Shown here: one piece after another, positions 27,921 to 35,859 of the stretch
Numbering within the stretch: the stretch's first letter is position 1
How the letters are laid out: every line of letters starts with the position of its first letter
Origin: Thiobacillus sp. UBA2597
Lineage (GTDB): Bacteria; Pseudomonadota; Gammaproteobacteria; Burkholderiales; Thiobacillaceae
Direction of reading: 5' to 3'
DNA length: 54,271 bases
Assembly: GCA_002339725.1 (NCBI GenBank)
Contig: DDKN01000001.1
Location: forward strand, 64,646 to 118,916
Notes under the pieces: generated by a model
Databases searched by the model: none
Told to the model about the DNA's origin: nothing
The model's input: only the letters and a program-made list of their open reading frames with translations
Translations under genes and position numbers: made by a program

Positions 27921-29429
27921 ATGACGATCGCCATCGACGAAGAAGCCATCCTCCAGCCCGGCCGCGTTGCCGCCGACCGGCTGATGCTGGGCACCCTGGT
28001 GTTCCTCTTGGTCGTCGCCCTGGGGGTGGCGGCCGCCACCTCGACCTGGGCGGTCGCCCTGATCGTCGGCATCCCGGCGCTGCTGGTGCCCTATTTGCTG
28101 TTCAAGCTCAACCCCGGCAGCCTGATTTCGCGCATCGCCGTCGCCTGCGCCTTCATGATCTTCTCGGCGCTCACCATCCAGCAGACCCGGGGTCTGATCG
28201 AGGCCCATTTCGGCATCTTCGTGCTGCTCGCCTTCCTGCTCTACTACCGGGACTGGCGCCCGATCGTCGTCGCCGCCGGCGTGATCGCCGTGCATCACCT
28301 GGCCTTCAACTACATGCAGGCGGCCGACCTGGGCGTCTACGTTTTGGCGAGCGGCCCCAACCTCGGCATCATCATCCTGCATGCCGTCTACGTCGTGGTG
28401 GAATCCGCCGTGCTGGTCTACATGGCGGTGAAGCTGCGCAGCGAGGCGATCGAGAGCGCCCAGGTGGCCGGGCTGGCCGAACGCATCGGCCAGGGTGATC
28501 TGACGCTGACGCTCGAACCCGCCGCCGTCGCAGGCCGCCCGCTCCTGGCCAAGGTCGCCAACATGCAGCAGCAGCTGATCGCCACCCTGGGACAGATCAA
28601 CGCCCTGGCCAAGCGGCTGGCCGACACCACCGAGCAGATGGCGCACAAATCGCAGGCGGTCGACAGCGCCATCGACCGGCAGACCGAATCCACCTCGGCC
28701 ATCGCCGCCACCATCGAGGAACTCACGGTCTCGGTCAATCACCTGTCGGATGGCTCGGCCGAAGCGGCGCGTCTGGCCCAGCAGAGCGCCCAGTCTTCCA
28801 GCGCCGGGGCCGAGGTGGTGCGCTCCACCATCAATGAGATCCGCAGCATCGCCGACTCCATCGGCACCCTGTCGAGCAACATGGATCAATTGGGCGGGCA
28901 GTTCGACAACATCACCAGCGTGATCAGCCTGATCAAGGACATCGCCGATCAGACCAACCTGCTCGCCCTCAATGCCGCGATCGAGGCGGCCCGGGCCGGT
29001 GAGCAGGGCCGTGGCTTCGCCGTGGTGGCGGACGAGGTGCGCAAGCTGGCCGAGCGTACCCGCCAGGCGACCGAGGAGATCGGCCACACCATCGACCAGA
29101 TCAAGGTCAGCAAGGACTCCGCCCTGGGCAGCATCGATCAGGCAGTCAAGCGCGCCAGCGCCGGGGTGGAACTGGCCAGCGGTGCCGGCAGCTCGATCGA
29201 GACCATCGGCCAGGACGTGCAGCAAGTGCAACGCGTGGTCGAGGAGATCTCCAACGCCCTGCGCGAGCAAAGCGTGGCCACCGGCGAGATCGCCCGCAAT
29301 ATCGAGCAGATCACCATGATGGCGCAAACCAGCAGTCAGGCGACCGAAGAAGTCAAAGGCGATGCGGAAACCCTGAACCGCATCGCCCACGACCTGACGC
29401 AATCGGTCATCCGCTTCCGTCTGCCTTAA
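27921..29429 (+). CDS. Methyl-accepting chemotaxis protein with membrane-embedded sensor region
   Basis: A 502-residue chemoreceptor. The first ~170 residues are almost continuous hydrophobic segments (about six helices) with no periplasmic ligand domain. They include YRDWRPIVVAAGVIAVHHLAFNY, which recalls heme- or redox-type membrane sensors. A short linker leads to the signalling coiled coil with the hairpin tip DQTNLLALNAAIEAARAGEQGRG near residues 345-370 and VVADEVRKLAERT. ATG 27921 follows the small upstream ORF; an in-frame start at 27900 overlapping it is an alternative. A strong terminator follows. Confidence 0.93.
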   Translation: MTIAIDEEAILQPGRVAADRLMLGTLVFLLVVALGVAAATSTWAVALIVGIPALLVPYLLFKLNPGSLISRIAVACAFMIFSALTIQQTRGLIEAHFGIFVLLAFLLYYRDWRPIVVAAGVIAVHHLAFNYMQAADLGVYVLASGPNLGIIILHAVYVVVESAVLVYMAVKLRSEAIESAQVAGLAERIGQGDLTLTLEPAAVAGRPLLAKVANMQQQLIATLGQINALAKRLADTTEQMAHKSQAVDSAIDRQTESTSAIAATIEELTVSVNHLSDGSAEAARLAQQSAQSSSAGAEVVRSTINEIRSIADSIGTLSSNMDQLGGQFDNITSVISLIKDIADQTNLLALNAAIEAARAGEQGRGFAVVADEVRKLAERTRQATEEIGHTIDQIKVSKDSALGSIDQAVKRASAGVELASGAGSSIETIGQDVQQVQRVVEEISNALREQSVATGEIARNIEQITMMAQTSSQATEEVKGDAETLNRIAHDLTQSVIRFRLP

Positions 29430-29450
29430 GCCGGCTCAGGCCGTCAAAAA

Positions 29451-29475
29451 AACCGGGGCCCGCCCCGGTTTTTTT
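29451..29475 (+). terminator. Terminator after chemoreceptor gene
   Basis: AACCGGGG pairs with CCCCGGTT (8 bp) across a 4-nt loop and is followed by a T-run; an A-run precedes it. Confidence 0.92.
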
Positions 29476-29601
29476 ATTGCCAGCTCCCAGCATCTGCTCA
29501 GGGTTTGGGCAGAAAGCGGACAGCGAGGCCCGGTTTCACTGCCTCATCGTCTTGATGCAAAAGCCATTTTCCCGACCGAAGAAAGAATCTGCAAAAAGCG
29601 G

Positions 29602-29629
29602 TTGACGGCCACCTCAAGAGCACTAGAAT
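29602..29629 (+). promoter_or_regulatory. nrdAB promoter
   Basis: TTGACG (29602-29607), a 16-bp spacer and TAGAAT (29624-29629) lie about 100 bp upstream of nrdA. The -10 box is embedded in the first NrdR box, as expected for repression by blocking polymerase. Confidence 0.7.
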
Positions 29630-29634
29630 TAGTG
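29621..29634. promoter_or_regulatory. NrdR box 1
   Basis: The 14-bp near-palindrome CACTAGAATTAGTG matches the NrdR box pattern (ACTA and TAGT arms around an A/T centre). It overlaps the candidate -10 of the nrdAB promoter. Confidence 0.82.
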
Positions 29635-29651
29635 CCGATAACGAGATACAC

Positions 29652-29665
29652 CACTAGATTTAGTG
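29652..29665. promoter_or_regulatory. NrdR box 2
   Basis: CACTAGATTTAGTG, a second copy centred 31 bp from box 1 (three helical turns), which is the classic paired arrangement for the ATP-cone repressor NrdR at ribonucleotide reductase operons. The nrdR gene is not in the window. Confidence 0.82.
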
Positions 29666-29728
29666 TTTTCTAATACGGCGTTGAAACCCGCGCCATTGAC
29701 GCAAACGACAGTCAGAGGAGACCAGCCG

Positions 29729-32680
29729 ATGCAGCTTTCCACCGAGTTTCAGCCTGCCAGCCCCGATGTTTCCTTGCCTCCCGCTCAGGACATGACCGCC
29801 CAGACCGCCCCCTATGCCGGCTACAAGGTCATCCGCCGCAACGGCGCCGTGGTGGCGTTCGAGCCGAGCAAGATCACGGTGGCCATGACCAAGGCCTTCA
29901 TCGCGGTGCATGGCAGTCAGGCCGCGGCCTCCGCCCGCATCCGGCAAATGGTGGATGAACTGACCAACAACGTGGTCAACGCCCTGATGCGGCGCCAGCC
30001 GCACGGCGGCACCTTCCACATCGAGGACATCCAGGACCAGGTCGAGCTGTCGCTGATGCGCTCGGGCGAGCACGAAGTCGCCCGCGCCTACGTGCTCTAT
30101 CGCGAGCGCCGGGCCGAGGAGCGGGCCAAGCAGAAGCAGGACCAGGTCAAGGAGCACGCCCTCTACTGCACCGAAAACGGCGAGCGCAAGCCGCTCGATC
30201 TCGACCAGTTGACCCAACTGGTGCAGTCCGCCTGTGAGGGCCTGGCCGAGGTCAGCCCCGAGCCCATCCTCAACGCCACCGTACGCGACCTGTACGACGG
30301 CGTGCCCATGGACGAGGTGCGCAAGTCGCTCATCCTCTCCGCCCGTTCCCAGATCGAGAACGACCCGGACTACACCTACGTCACCGCCCGCCTGTTGCTC
30401 AACAGCATCCGGCGCGAGGTGCTGGGCGAAGAGGTGAGCCAGGCCGAGATGGCCACCCGCTACGCCGAATATTTTCCGCAATACATCAAGCAGGGCATCG
30501 AGGCCGAACTGCTCGACGAGCGCCTGGCCCAGTACGACCTGGCCCGTCTCGGCGCCGCGCTCGACGCCAGCCGCGACCTCCAGTTCCAGTATCTCGGCCT
30601 GCAGACCCTGTACGACCGCTATTTCCTGCACATCGAGGAACGCCGCATCGAGCTGCCCCAGGCCTTCTTCATGCGCGTGGCCATGGGCCTGGCTTTGAAC
30701 GAGATCGAGCGCGAGGCGCGCGCCATCGAGTTCTACAACGTGCTGTCCAGCTTCGACTACATGGCCAGCACCCCCACCCTGTTCAACGCCGGCACCCGCC
30801 ACAGCCAGCTCTCGTCCTGCTATCTGACCACGGTGCCGGACGATCTGGACGGCATCTACCAGTCGATCAAGGAAAACGCCATGCTGCAGAAATGGGCCGG
30901 CGGCTTGGGCAACGACTGGACCCGCGTGCGCAGCCTGGGCGCCTACATCAAGGGCACCAACGGCAAATCGCAGGGCGTGGTGCCCTTCCTGAAAGTGGCC
31001 AACGACACCGCCGTGGCGGTGAACCAGGGCGGCAAGCGCAAGGGCGCGGTGTGCGCCTACCTGGAAACCTGGCACATGGACATCGAGGAATTCCTCGAGC
31101 TGCGCAAGAACACCGGCGATGACCGCCGCCGCACCCACGACATGAACACCGCCAACTGGGTGCCCGACCTGTTCATGAAGCGGGTGATGGAAAACGCCGA
31201 CTGGACCCTGTTCTCGCCGTCCGACGTGCCCGACCTGCACGGCAAGTGGGGGCGCGACTTCGAGGCGGCCTACACCGCCTACGAGGCCAAGGCCGAGCGC
31301 GGCGAGATCAAGAACCACAAGAAGATCCCCGCCGTCACGCTCTGGCGCAAGATGCTGTCCATGCTGTTCGAGACCGGTCATCCCTGGATCACCTTCAAGG
31401 ATGCCTGCAACGTGCGCTACACCAATCAGCACGTCGGCGTGGTCAACAGCTCCAACCTGTGCACCGAGATCACCCTGCACACCAACGACAACGAGATCGC
31501 CGTGTGCAACCTGGGCTCGGTCAACCTGGTGAACCACCTCACGCCGGCAGGCGGGCTGGACATGGAGAAACTCCAGCGCACCATCCGCACCGCGATGCGC
31601 ATGCTCGACAACGTGATCGACATCAACTTCTACTCGGTCGGCAAGGCGCGCAACTCCAACCTCAAGCACCGGCCGGTGGGCCTGGGCATCATGGGCTTCC
31701 AGGACGCCCTGCACAGGATGCGTATTCCCTACGCCAGCCCCGAGGCCGTGGAATTCGCCGACCGCGCCATGGAGGCCGTGGCCTATAACGCCTACTGGGC
31801 CTCGACCGAACTGGCCGAGGAACGCGGCCGCTACAGCAGTTTCAACGGCTCGCTCTGGTCGCGCGGCATCCTGCCGCAGGATTCGCTCAGACTCCTGGCC
31901 GAGCAGCGCGGTGGCTACCTGGAAGCCGACCTCTCCGAGACCCTGGACTGGGCCAAACTGCGCGAGCGTATCCAGACCGTGGGCATGCGCAACTCCAACT
32001 GCCTGGCCATCGCGCCCACCGCCACCATCGCCAACATCGTCGGCGTCTCGGCCAGCATCGAGCCCACCTACCAGAACCTGTTCGTCAAATCGAACCTGTC
32101 CGGCGAATTTACGGTGGTCAACCAGTACCTGGTGCGCGACCTCAAGGCCCGCAACCTGTGGGACGAGGTCATGGTCGGCGACATCAAGTACTTCGACGGC
32201 TCCCTGGCCAGGATCGACCGCATCCCGGCCGAGCTGCGCAGCCTGTACGCCACCGCCTTCGAGATCGACCCGGTCTGGCTGATCGAGGCCGGCGCCCGGC
32301 GCCAGAAGTGGATCGACCAGGCCCAGAGCCTGAACCTCTACTTCCACGGCGCTTCCGGCAAGAAACTGGACGAGACCTACAAGCTCGCCTGGCTCAGGGG
32401 CCTCAAGACCACCTACTACCTGCGCGCCCTGGGCGCCACCCACGCCGAGAAATCCACCGGCCGCGGCGGCGAGCTCAATGCCGTGCCGGCCGATGGCGGC
32501 CTCGGCGGTGCCGGCGGCCTCGCTGCCACCGGCATGGGCAGCGTCGGCGGCAGTGCCGGCGGCGTCTCGGCTGCCGCGGCCAGCGCCATGGCCAACCTGC
32601 CCGAGCCCGAGATCGTCGGCCGCGCCTGCACCCTGCGCCCGGGCGACCCCGGCTTCGAGGAATGCGAGGCCTGCCAGTAA
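29729..32680 (+). CDS. nrdA: NrdA, class Ia ribonucleoside-diphosphate reductase large subunit
   Basis: A 983-residue catalytic subunit that reduces NDPs to dNDPs. An N-terminal ATP-cone (YKVIRRNGAVVAFEPSKITVAMTKAF) provides allosteric dATP control. Catalytic Cys candidates are in HSQLSSCYLT and VNSSNLCTEI, and the C-terminal redox pair is EECEACQ. A Gly/Ala-rich flexible tail (about residues 920-960) precedes that pair, consistent with the swinging arm that passes reducing equivalents. Start: ATG 29729 after AGAGGAG; 22 codons further upstream remain open but carry the second NrdR box. nrdB follows 87 bp downstream. Confidence 0.98.
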   Translation: MQLSTEFQPASPDVSLPPAQDMTAQTAPYAGYKVIRRNGAVVAFEPSKITVAMTKAFIAVHGSQAAASARIRQMVDELTNNVVNALMRRQPHGGTFHIEDIQDQVELSLMRSGEHEVARAYVLYRERRAEERAKQKQDQVKEHALYCTENGERKPLDLDQLTQLVQSACEGLAEVSPEPILNATVRDLYDGVPMDEVRKSLILSARSQIENDPDYTYVTARLLLNSIRREVLGEEVSQAEMATRYAEYFPQYIKQGIEAELLDERLAQYDLARLGAALDASRDLQFQYLGLQTLYDRYFLHIEERRIELPQAFFMRVAMGLALNEIEREARAIEFYNVLSSFDYMASTPTLFNAGTRHSQLSSCYLTTVPDDLDGIYQSIKENAMLQKWAGGLGNDWTRVRSLGAYIKGTNGKSQGVVPFLKVANDTAVAVNQGGKRKGAVCAYLETWHMDIEEFLELRKNTGDDRRRTHDMNTANWVPDLFMKRVMENADWTLFSPSDVPDLHGKWGRDFEAAYTAYEAKAERGEIKNHKKIPAVTLWRKMLSMLFETGHPWITFKDACNVRYTNQHVGVVNSSNLCTEITLHTNDNEIAVCNLGSVNLVNHLTPAGGLDMEKLQRTIRTAMRMLDNVIDINFYSVGKARNSNLKHRPVGLGIMGFQDALHRMRIPYASPEAVEFADRAMEAVAYNAYWASTELAEERGRYSSFNGSLWSRGILPQDSLRLLAEQRGGYLEADLSETLDWAKLRERIQTVGMRNSNCLAIAPTATIANIVGVSASIEPTYQNLFVKSNLSGEFTVVNQYLVRDLKARNLWDEVMVGDIKYFDGSLARIDRIPAELRSLYATAFEIDPVWLIEAGARRQKWIDQAQSLNLYFHGASGKKLDETYKLAWLRGLKTTYYLRALGATHAEKSTGRGGELNAVPADGGLGGAGGLAATGMGSVGGSAGGVSAAAASAMANLPEPEIVGRACTLRPGDPGFEECEACQ

Positions 32681-32767
32681 GCACCGAGCAGGGGCGGGCG
32701 CCGCCCGCCCCTTGATGCAGCCACCCGACTGTAATCACCGATTCACGGATCGAGGAGAAAAACAGAA

Positions 32768-33949
32768 ATGCTGAACTTCGAAGAAGACCTGAGCACCCCG
32801 AGCACGTCCGCCCCGACCCTGCAGCCGCAATTGCGCAGCCTGGGTATGGACAGCCCGGCCCCCGGGACGGGCGATATCCCCGCTGCCGCCGCCAACCTGA
32901 TGCGCGCGCAGGAAGAACAGGCCGAGAAATACCGTCGGGTGCGGGTCGAAGACAAGCGCATCATCAACGCCAAGGCCGACGTCAATCAGCTCGTGCCCTT
33001 CAAGTACAAGTGGGCCTGGGAAAAGTACATCGCGGCCTGCGCCAATCACTGGATGCCGCAGGAAATCAACATGAACCGCGACATCGCCACCTGGAAGTCC
33101 CCCAACGGCCTGACCGAGGACGAGCGCCGCATCGTCAAGCGCAACCTGGGCTTCTTCGTCACCGCCGACTCGCTGGCCGCCAACAACATCGTGCTCGGCA
33201 CCTACCGCCAGATCACCGCGCCCGAGTGCCGGCAATACCTGCTGCGCCAGGCCTTCGAGGAGGCCATCCACACCCACGCCTATCAATACATCGTGGAGAG
33301 CCTGGGGTTGGACGAAGGCGAGATCTTCAACGCCTACCATGAAATCCCGTCCATCCGGCAGAAGGACGAATTCCTGCTGCCCTTCATCGACGTGCTGGCC
33401 GACCCCAACTTCAAGACCGGCACGCCCGAAACCGACCAGACCTTCCTCAAGAGCCTGATCGCCTTCGCCTGCATCATGGAAGGTCTGTTCTTCTATGTCG
33501 GCTTCGTGCAGATCCTGGCCATGGGCCGGCAGAACAAGATGACCGGCGCCGCCGAGCAGTACCAGTACATCCTGCGCGACGAGTCGATGCACTGCAACTT
33601 CGGCATCGACATGATCAACCAGATCAAGATGGAAAACCCCCATCTGTGGACCCCGCAGTTCCGCGAGGAGCTGAAGGCCATGTTCCACAAGGCGGTCGAG
33701 CTGGAATACGCCTACGCCGAAGACACCATGCCGCGCGGCGTGCTCGGCCTGAACGCGCCCATGTTCAAGGAATACCTGCGCTTCATCGCCAACCGCCGCG
33801 CCACCCAGATCGGCCTGGACGAGCTGTTCCCCGGCGCGACCAACCCCTTCCCGTGGATGGCCGAGATGATCGATCTCAAGAAAGAAAAGAACTTTTTCGA
33901 GACGCGGGTCATCGAGTACCAAACCGGCGGCGCCCTGTCCTGGGACTAA
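32768..33949 (+). CDS. nrdB: NrdB, class Ia ribonucleotide reductase small subunit
   Basis: A 393-residue radical-generating subunit. The di-iron and tyrosyl radical sites are visible: FEEAIHTHAYQY carries Glu, His and the radical Tyr in the E-x-x-H-x-x-x-Y spacing, and a later pair is in RDESMHCNF. The C-terminus (ALSWD end) is the part that docks on NrdA. The gene now ends in TAA within unit A of a 160-bp tandem element. Two more copies of its last 20 codons follow downstream, the last ending in TGA. The encoded protein is unchanged whichever tail is used. Confidence 0.98.
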   Translation: MLNFEEDLSTPSTSAPTLQPQLRSLGMDSPAPGTGDIPAAAANLMRAQEEQAEKYRRVRVEDKRIINAKADVNQLVPFKYKWAWEKYIAACANHWMPQEINMNRDIATWKSPNGLTEDERRIVKRNLGFFVTADSLAANNIVLGTYRQITAPECRQYLLRQAFEEAIHTHAYQYIVESLGLDEGEIFNAYHEIPSIRQKDEFLLPFIDVLADPNFKTGTPETDQTFLKSLIAFACIMEGLFFYVGFVQILAMGRQNKMTGAAEQYQYILRDESMHCNFGIDMINQIKMENPHLWTPQFREELKAMFHKAVELEYAYAEDTMPRGVLGLNAPMFKEYLRFIANRRATQIGLDELFPGATNPFPWMAEMIDLKKEKNFFETRVIEYQTGGALSWD

Positions 33950-34050
33950 GTGCGTGCCACGCGAAAAAGTTCTTTCGGCGAAGGCTAATGTGGGCGCAGC
34001 CCACGTTAAGGTGTGCGCGCTTCATCCGCACACCGGCCGGAGCCAAAAGA
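33891..34050 (+). repeat. Tandem nrdB-tail element, unit A (160 bp)
   Basis: The unit begins within the Asn codon of the nrdB C-terminal motif and contains the last codons of the gene, the TAA stop at 33947-33949 and a ~100-bp noncoding spacer. The spacer holds an inverted copy (33962-33975) of the coding 14-mer AAAGAACTTTTTCG (33886-33899). It also has a 10-bp stem around a GCA loop (33986-34008, with one G-T pair) and an 8-bp stem GGTGTGCG/CGCACACC (34010-34034). Unit B follows with 5 differences in 160 bp. Confidence 0.93.
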
Positions 34051-34210
34051 ACTTTTTCGAGACGCGGGTTATTGAATACCAAACCGGCGGCGCCCTGTCC
34101 TGGGACTAAGTGCGTGCCACACGAAAAAGTTCTTTCGGCGAAGGCTAATGTGGGCGCAGCCCACGTTAAGGTGTGCGCGCTTCATCCGCACACCGGCCGG
34201 AGCCAAAAAA
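34051..34210 (+). repeat. Tandem nrdB-tail element, unit B (160 bp)
   Basis: Second copy in direct orientation and exact register with unit A. It repeats the nrdB tail (TAA at 34107-34109) and the spacer. Three of its five differences from unit A are third-position synonymous changes in adjacent codons (Val, Ile, Glu); the other two are in the spacer. Because 160 is not a multiple of three, each unit shifts frame, so no continuous product results. Confidence 0.93.
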
Positions 34211-34269
34211 ACTTCTTCGAGACCCGGGTCATCGAGTACCAGACCGGCGGCGCCCTGTCCTGGGATTGA
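34211..34269 (+). pseudogene. Third copy of the nrdB 3' end (probable original gene end)
   Basis: This encodes the same C-terminal residues from Phe-Phe-Glu to the terminal Trp-Asp, with different synonymous codons (for example TTC for TTT, ACC for ACG, CAG for CAA, GAT for GAC) and a TGA stop at 34267-34269. It is followed within 10 bp by an intrinsic terminator. Deleting 33891-34210 would restore an nrdB gene of the same length and protein sequence ending here, so this is the likely native end, now cut off from the gene. Confidence 0.85.
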
Positions 34270-34275
34270 CGGAGA

Positions 34276-34300
34276 AAGGCGCAGGCGACTGCGCCTTTTT
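34276..34300 (+). terminator. nrdAB operon terminator
   Basis: AAGGCGCA pairs with TGCGCCTT (8 bp) across a 6-nt loop, followed by TTT. It lies directly after the third nrdB tail. Confidence 0.88.
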
Positions 34301-34333
34301 CACAGGTGCAATGCTTTGCCAGGAGAAACCCCA

Positions 34334-35176
34334 ATGCCCATGAGCGCATACGGCAGTCTCTTACCGAAGCAGGCGGATGAACTGCGCACTCTGTCGGCCG
34401 CGCCGATCACGCAGCTCTTCCACCGCCATGTCGTGCCCATCCACTTCGAGTTCAGAAAGGGCTGCGTCACCAAGAGCCGCATCGTCACCGCCTTCGTCAT
34501 GGCCATCAACGGGCAGTGGTGCCTGGTCACCGCCGGCCGCTGCATCGAAAGCATCGAAAACGAATACGACCAGGGCTACGAGATCGAGCGCTGCTGCCTG
34601 CTCGACTGCAATGGCGTCGACACCCCGCACGGCACCACCATCCCTTTCGACTATGTCGAATCGTGCGCCACCCGGCTGCGCTACGACCCCGCCTACGACT
34701 GCGGCGTATTCCTTTTGAGCCCCCACCACGTGCGCCTGCTGAAGGAGAGTGGCATCGAGGCCATGCCCGAGGAGGTGTGGGAGAACCAGCCCCCCGCCGT
34801 GGACTTCCACGCCATGATCGGCGTGCGCGGCCGGCCCGTTGGCAACGCCCGCAATGACATGCGGATCGTCTCCACCCTGCACAAGGTCACCCCCCTGCCC
34901 CACCGCCCCGACTGCTTCGCCGACACCGGCACGCCAACCTTCTGGGCCAGTGTCAGCCCCGGCGGCGAACCGGGCGACATGCCCGACCTGAGCGGCAGCC
35001 CGATCTTCGCCTTCCGGCAAAAAGAGAACGGTGAACTCGCCTACTGGCTGCACTCGATCCAGAACCAGTGGGTGCAGTCGCGCGGGCTGATTGCCGCCTG
35101 CTTCGCCCGGCCCATCGGCAAGTTCCTCAAGGAGGTGGTCGAGGGGGAACGGGTGAATCTGGTGACGCTGTGCTGA
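34334..35176 (+). CDS. Trypsin-like-fold protein with degenerate catalytic triad
   Basis: A 280-residue protein that I do not recognise by name. The pattern resembles a chymotrypsin-fold domain. QWCLVTAGRCI (residues 61-71) sits where proteases have TAAHC, but His is Arg69. YDCGVFLL (121-128) resembles the Asp strand, and DLSGSPIFAF (218-227) the GDSGGP loop, with Ser220. No signal peptide is visible, so it is probably cytoplasmic. It has nine Cys. Start: ATG 34334 with AGGAG. It lies just beyond the nrdB tandem element and terminator, and might have arrived with it, though that is only positional. Confidence 0.7.
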   Translation: MPMSAYGSLLPKQADELRTLSAAPITQLFHRHVVPIHFEFRKGCVTKSRIVTAFVMAINGQWCLVTAGRCIESIENEYDQGYEIERCCLLDCNGVDTPHGTTIPFDYVESCATRLRYDPAYDCGVFLLSPHHVRLLKESGIEAMPEEVWENQPPAVDFHAMIGVRGRPVGNARNDMRIVSTLHKVTPLPHRPDCFADTGTPTFWASVSPGGEPGDMPDLSGSPIFAFRQKENGELAYWLHSIQNQWVQSRGLIAACFARPIGKFLKEVVEGERVNLVTLC

Positions 35177-35351
35177 GCACATTGATCCCCGCTCTCTGTC
35201 TTCCCTTCCTTCACGCCCTGCCCTGGCCGCCATCCTCCGGACCCTGCCGGTTCGGGTGGCGCTGAGCCATCCCGCCCAGGACTTAGGCCTGATGCCCAGG
35301 GCCGAGCGCGCCTGCTACACTCGCGCCATCCGCCGCTTCGGAGCTCACCGG

Positions 35352-35729
35352 ATGTCCGACCTGAACGACCCGCGCGTGCTGTTCGCGGCCGAGCGCACCC
35401 TGCTGGCCTGGAACCGCACCAGCCTGACCCTGATGGCGTTCGGCTTCGTGATCGAACGCTTCGGCCTGTTCGTGCACATGCTCGCGGACGATCGGGCCGC
35501 GCCGCTGCAACGCAGTCATTCGTTCTGGATCGGCCTTGCCTTCATCGCGTTGGGGGCGCTGGTCTCGGTCAGCTCGGTCGGGCAGTACCGCACATTGCTG
35601 CGCAGCCTCAAGCCGTCGGAGATCCCCGCAGACTATCGCGTGAACCTGGGTGTCTACACCAATCTGGCCGTTGCCGGGTTGGGCGTGGTGTTGATCGCCT
35701 ATCTCTTCCTGCACGGCCCGGCCATTTGA
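35352..35729 (+). CDS. DUF202 (YidH-like) membrane protein
   Basis: A 125-residue inner-membrane protein with three helices. The N-terminal RVLFAAERTLLAWNRTSLTLMAFGF is the DUF202 signature. Function unknown. ATG 35352 is preferred; the frame upstream is open but lacks the family sequence. There is no close operon partner: 175 bp separate it from the protease-like gene. Confidence 0.9.
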   Translation: MSDLNDPRVLFAAERTLLAWNRTSLTLMAFGFVIERFGLFVHMLADDRAAPLQRSHSFWIGLAFIALGALVSVSSVGQYRTLLRSLKPSEIPADYRVNLGVYTNLAVAGLGVVLIAYLFLHGPAI

Positions 35730-35859
35730 ACGGCAGGGGCCGGGCGCACCCCCCGTCTTGTGGGCCCACCCGCACGGTCATTGAACCTGAGCCGGCCGCT
35801 CACTAGAATCCGCCTGCCGGCTGTTTTGCCGCCGACCATCCGACTGTTCCTGGCCTGCC

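Noticed and set aside
29660..32443. Long minus-strand open frame (927 codons) opposite nrdA
   Set aside because: It is an antisense shadow of a GC-rich conserved gene; composition is Gly/Val/His/Leu-rich, and no family motif or ribosome binding site is seen.
33950..34210. Group I/II intron, intein or integron attC explanation for the nrdB array
   Set aside because: Units of 160 bp are too short for known introns, carry no recognisable catalytic core, and lack integron core-site features; the stop codon precedes the spacer, so no splicing is needed.
33646..34269. 207-codon frame across the nrdB repeat ending in the third tail
   Set aside because: Most of it is an off-frame reading of nrdB and of the repeats. 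It has no ribosome binding site; only the last ~20 codons are a true nrdB sequence.
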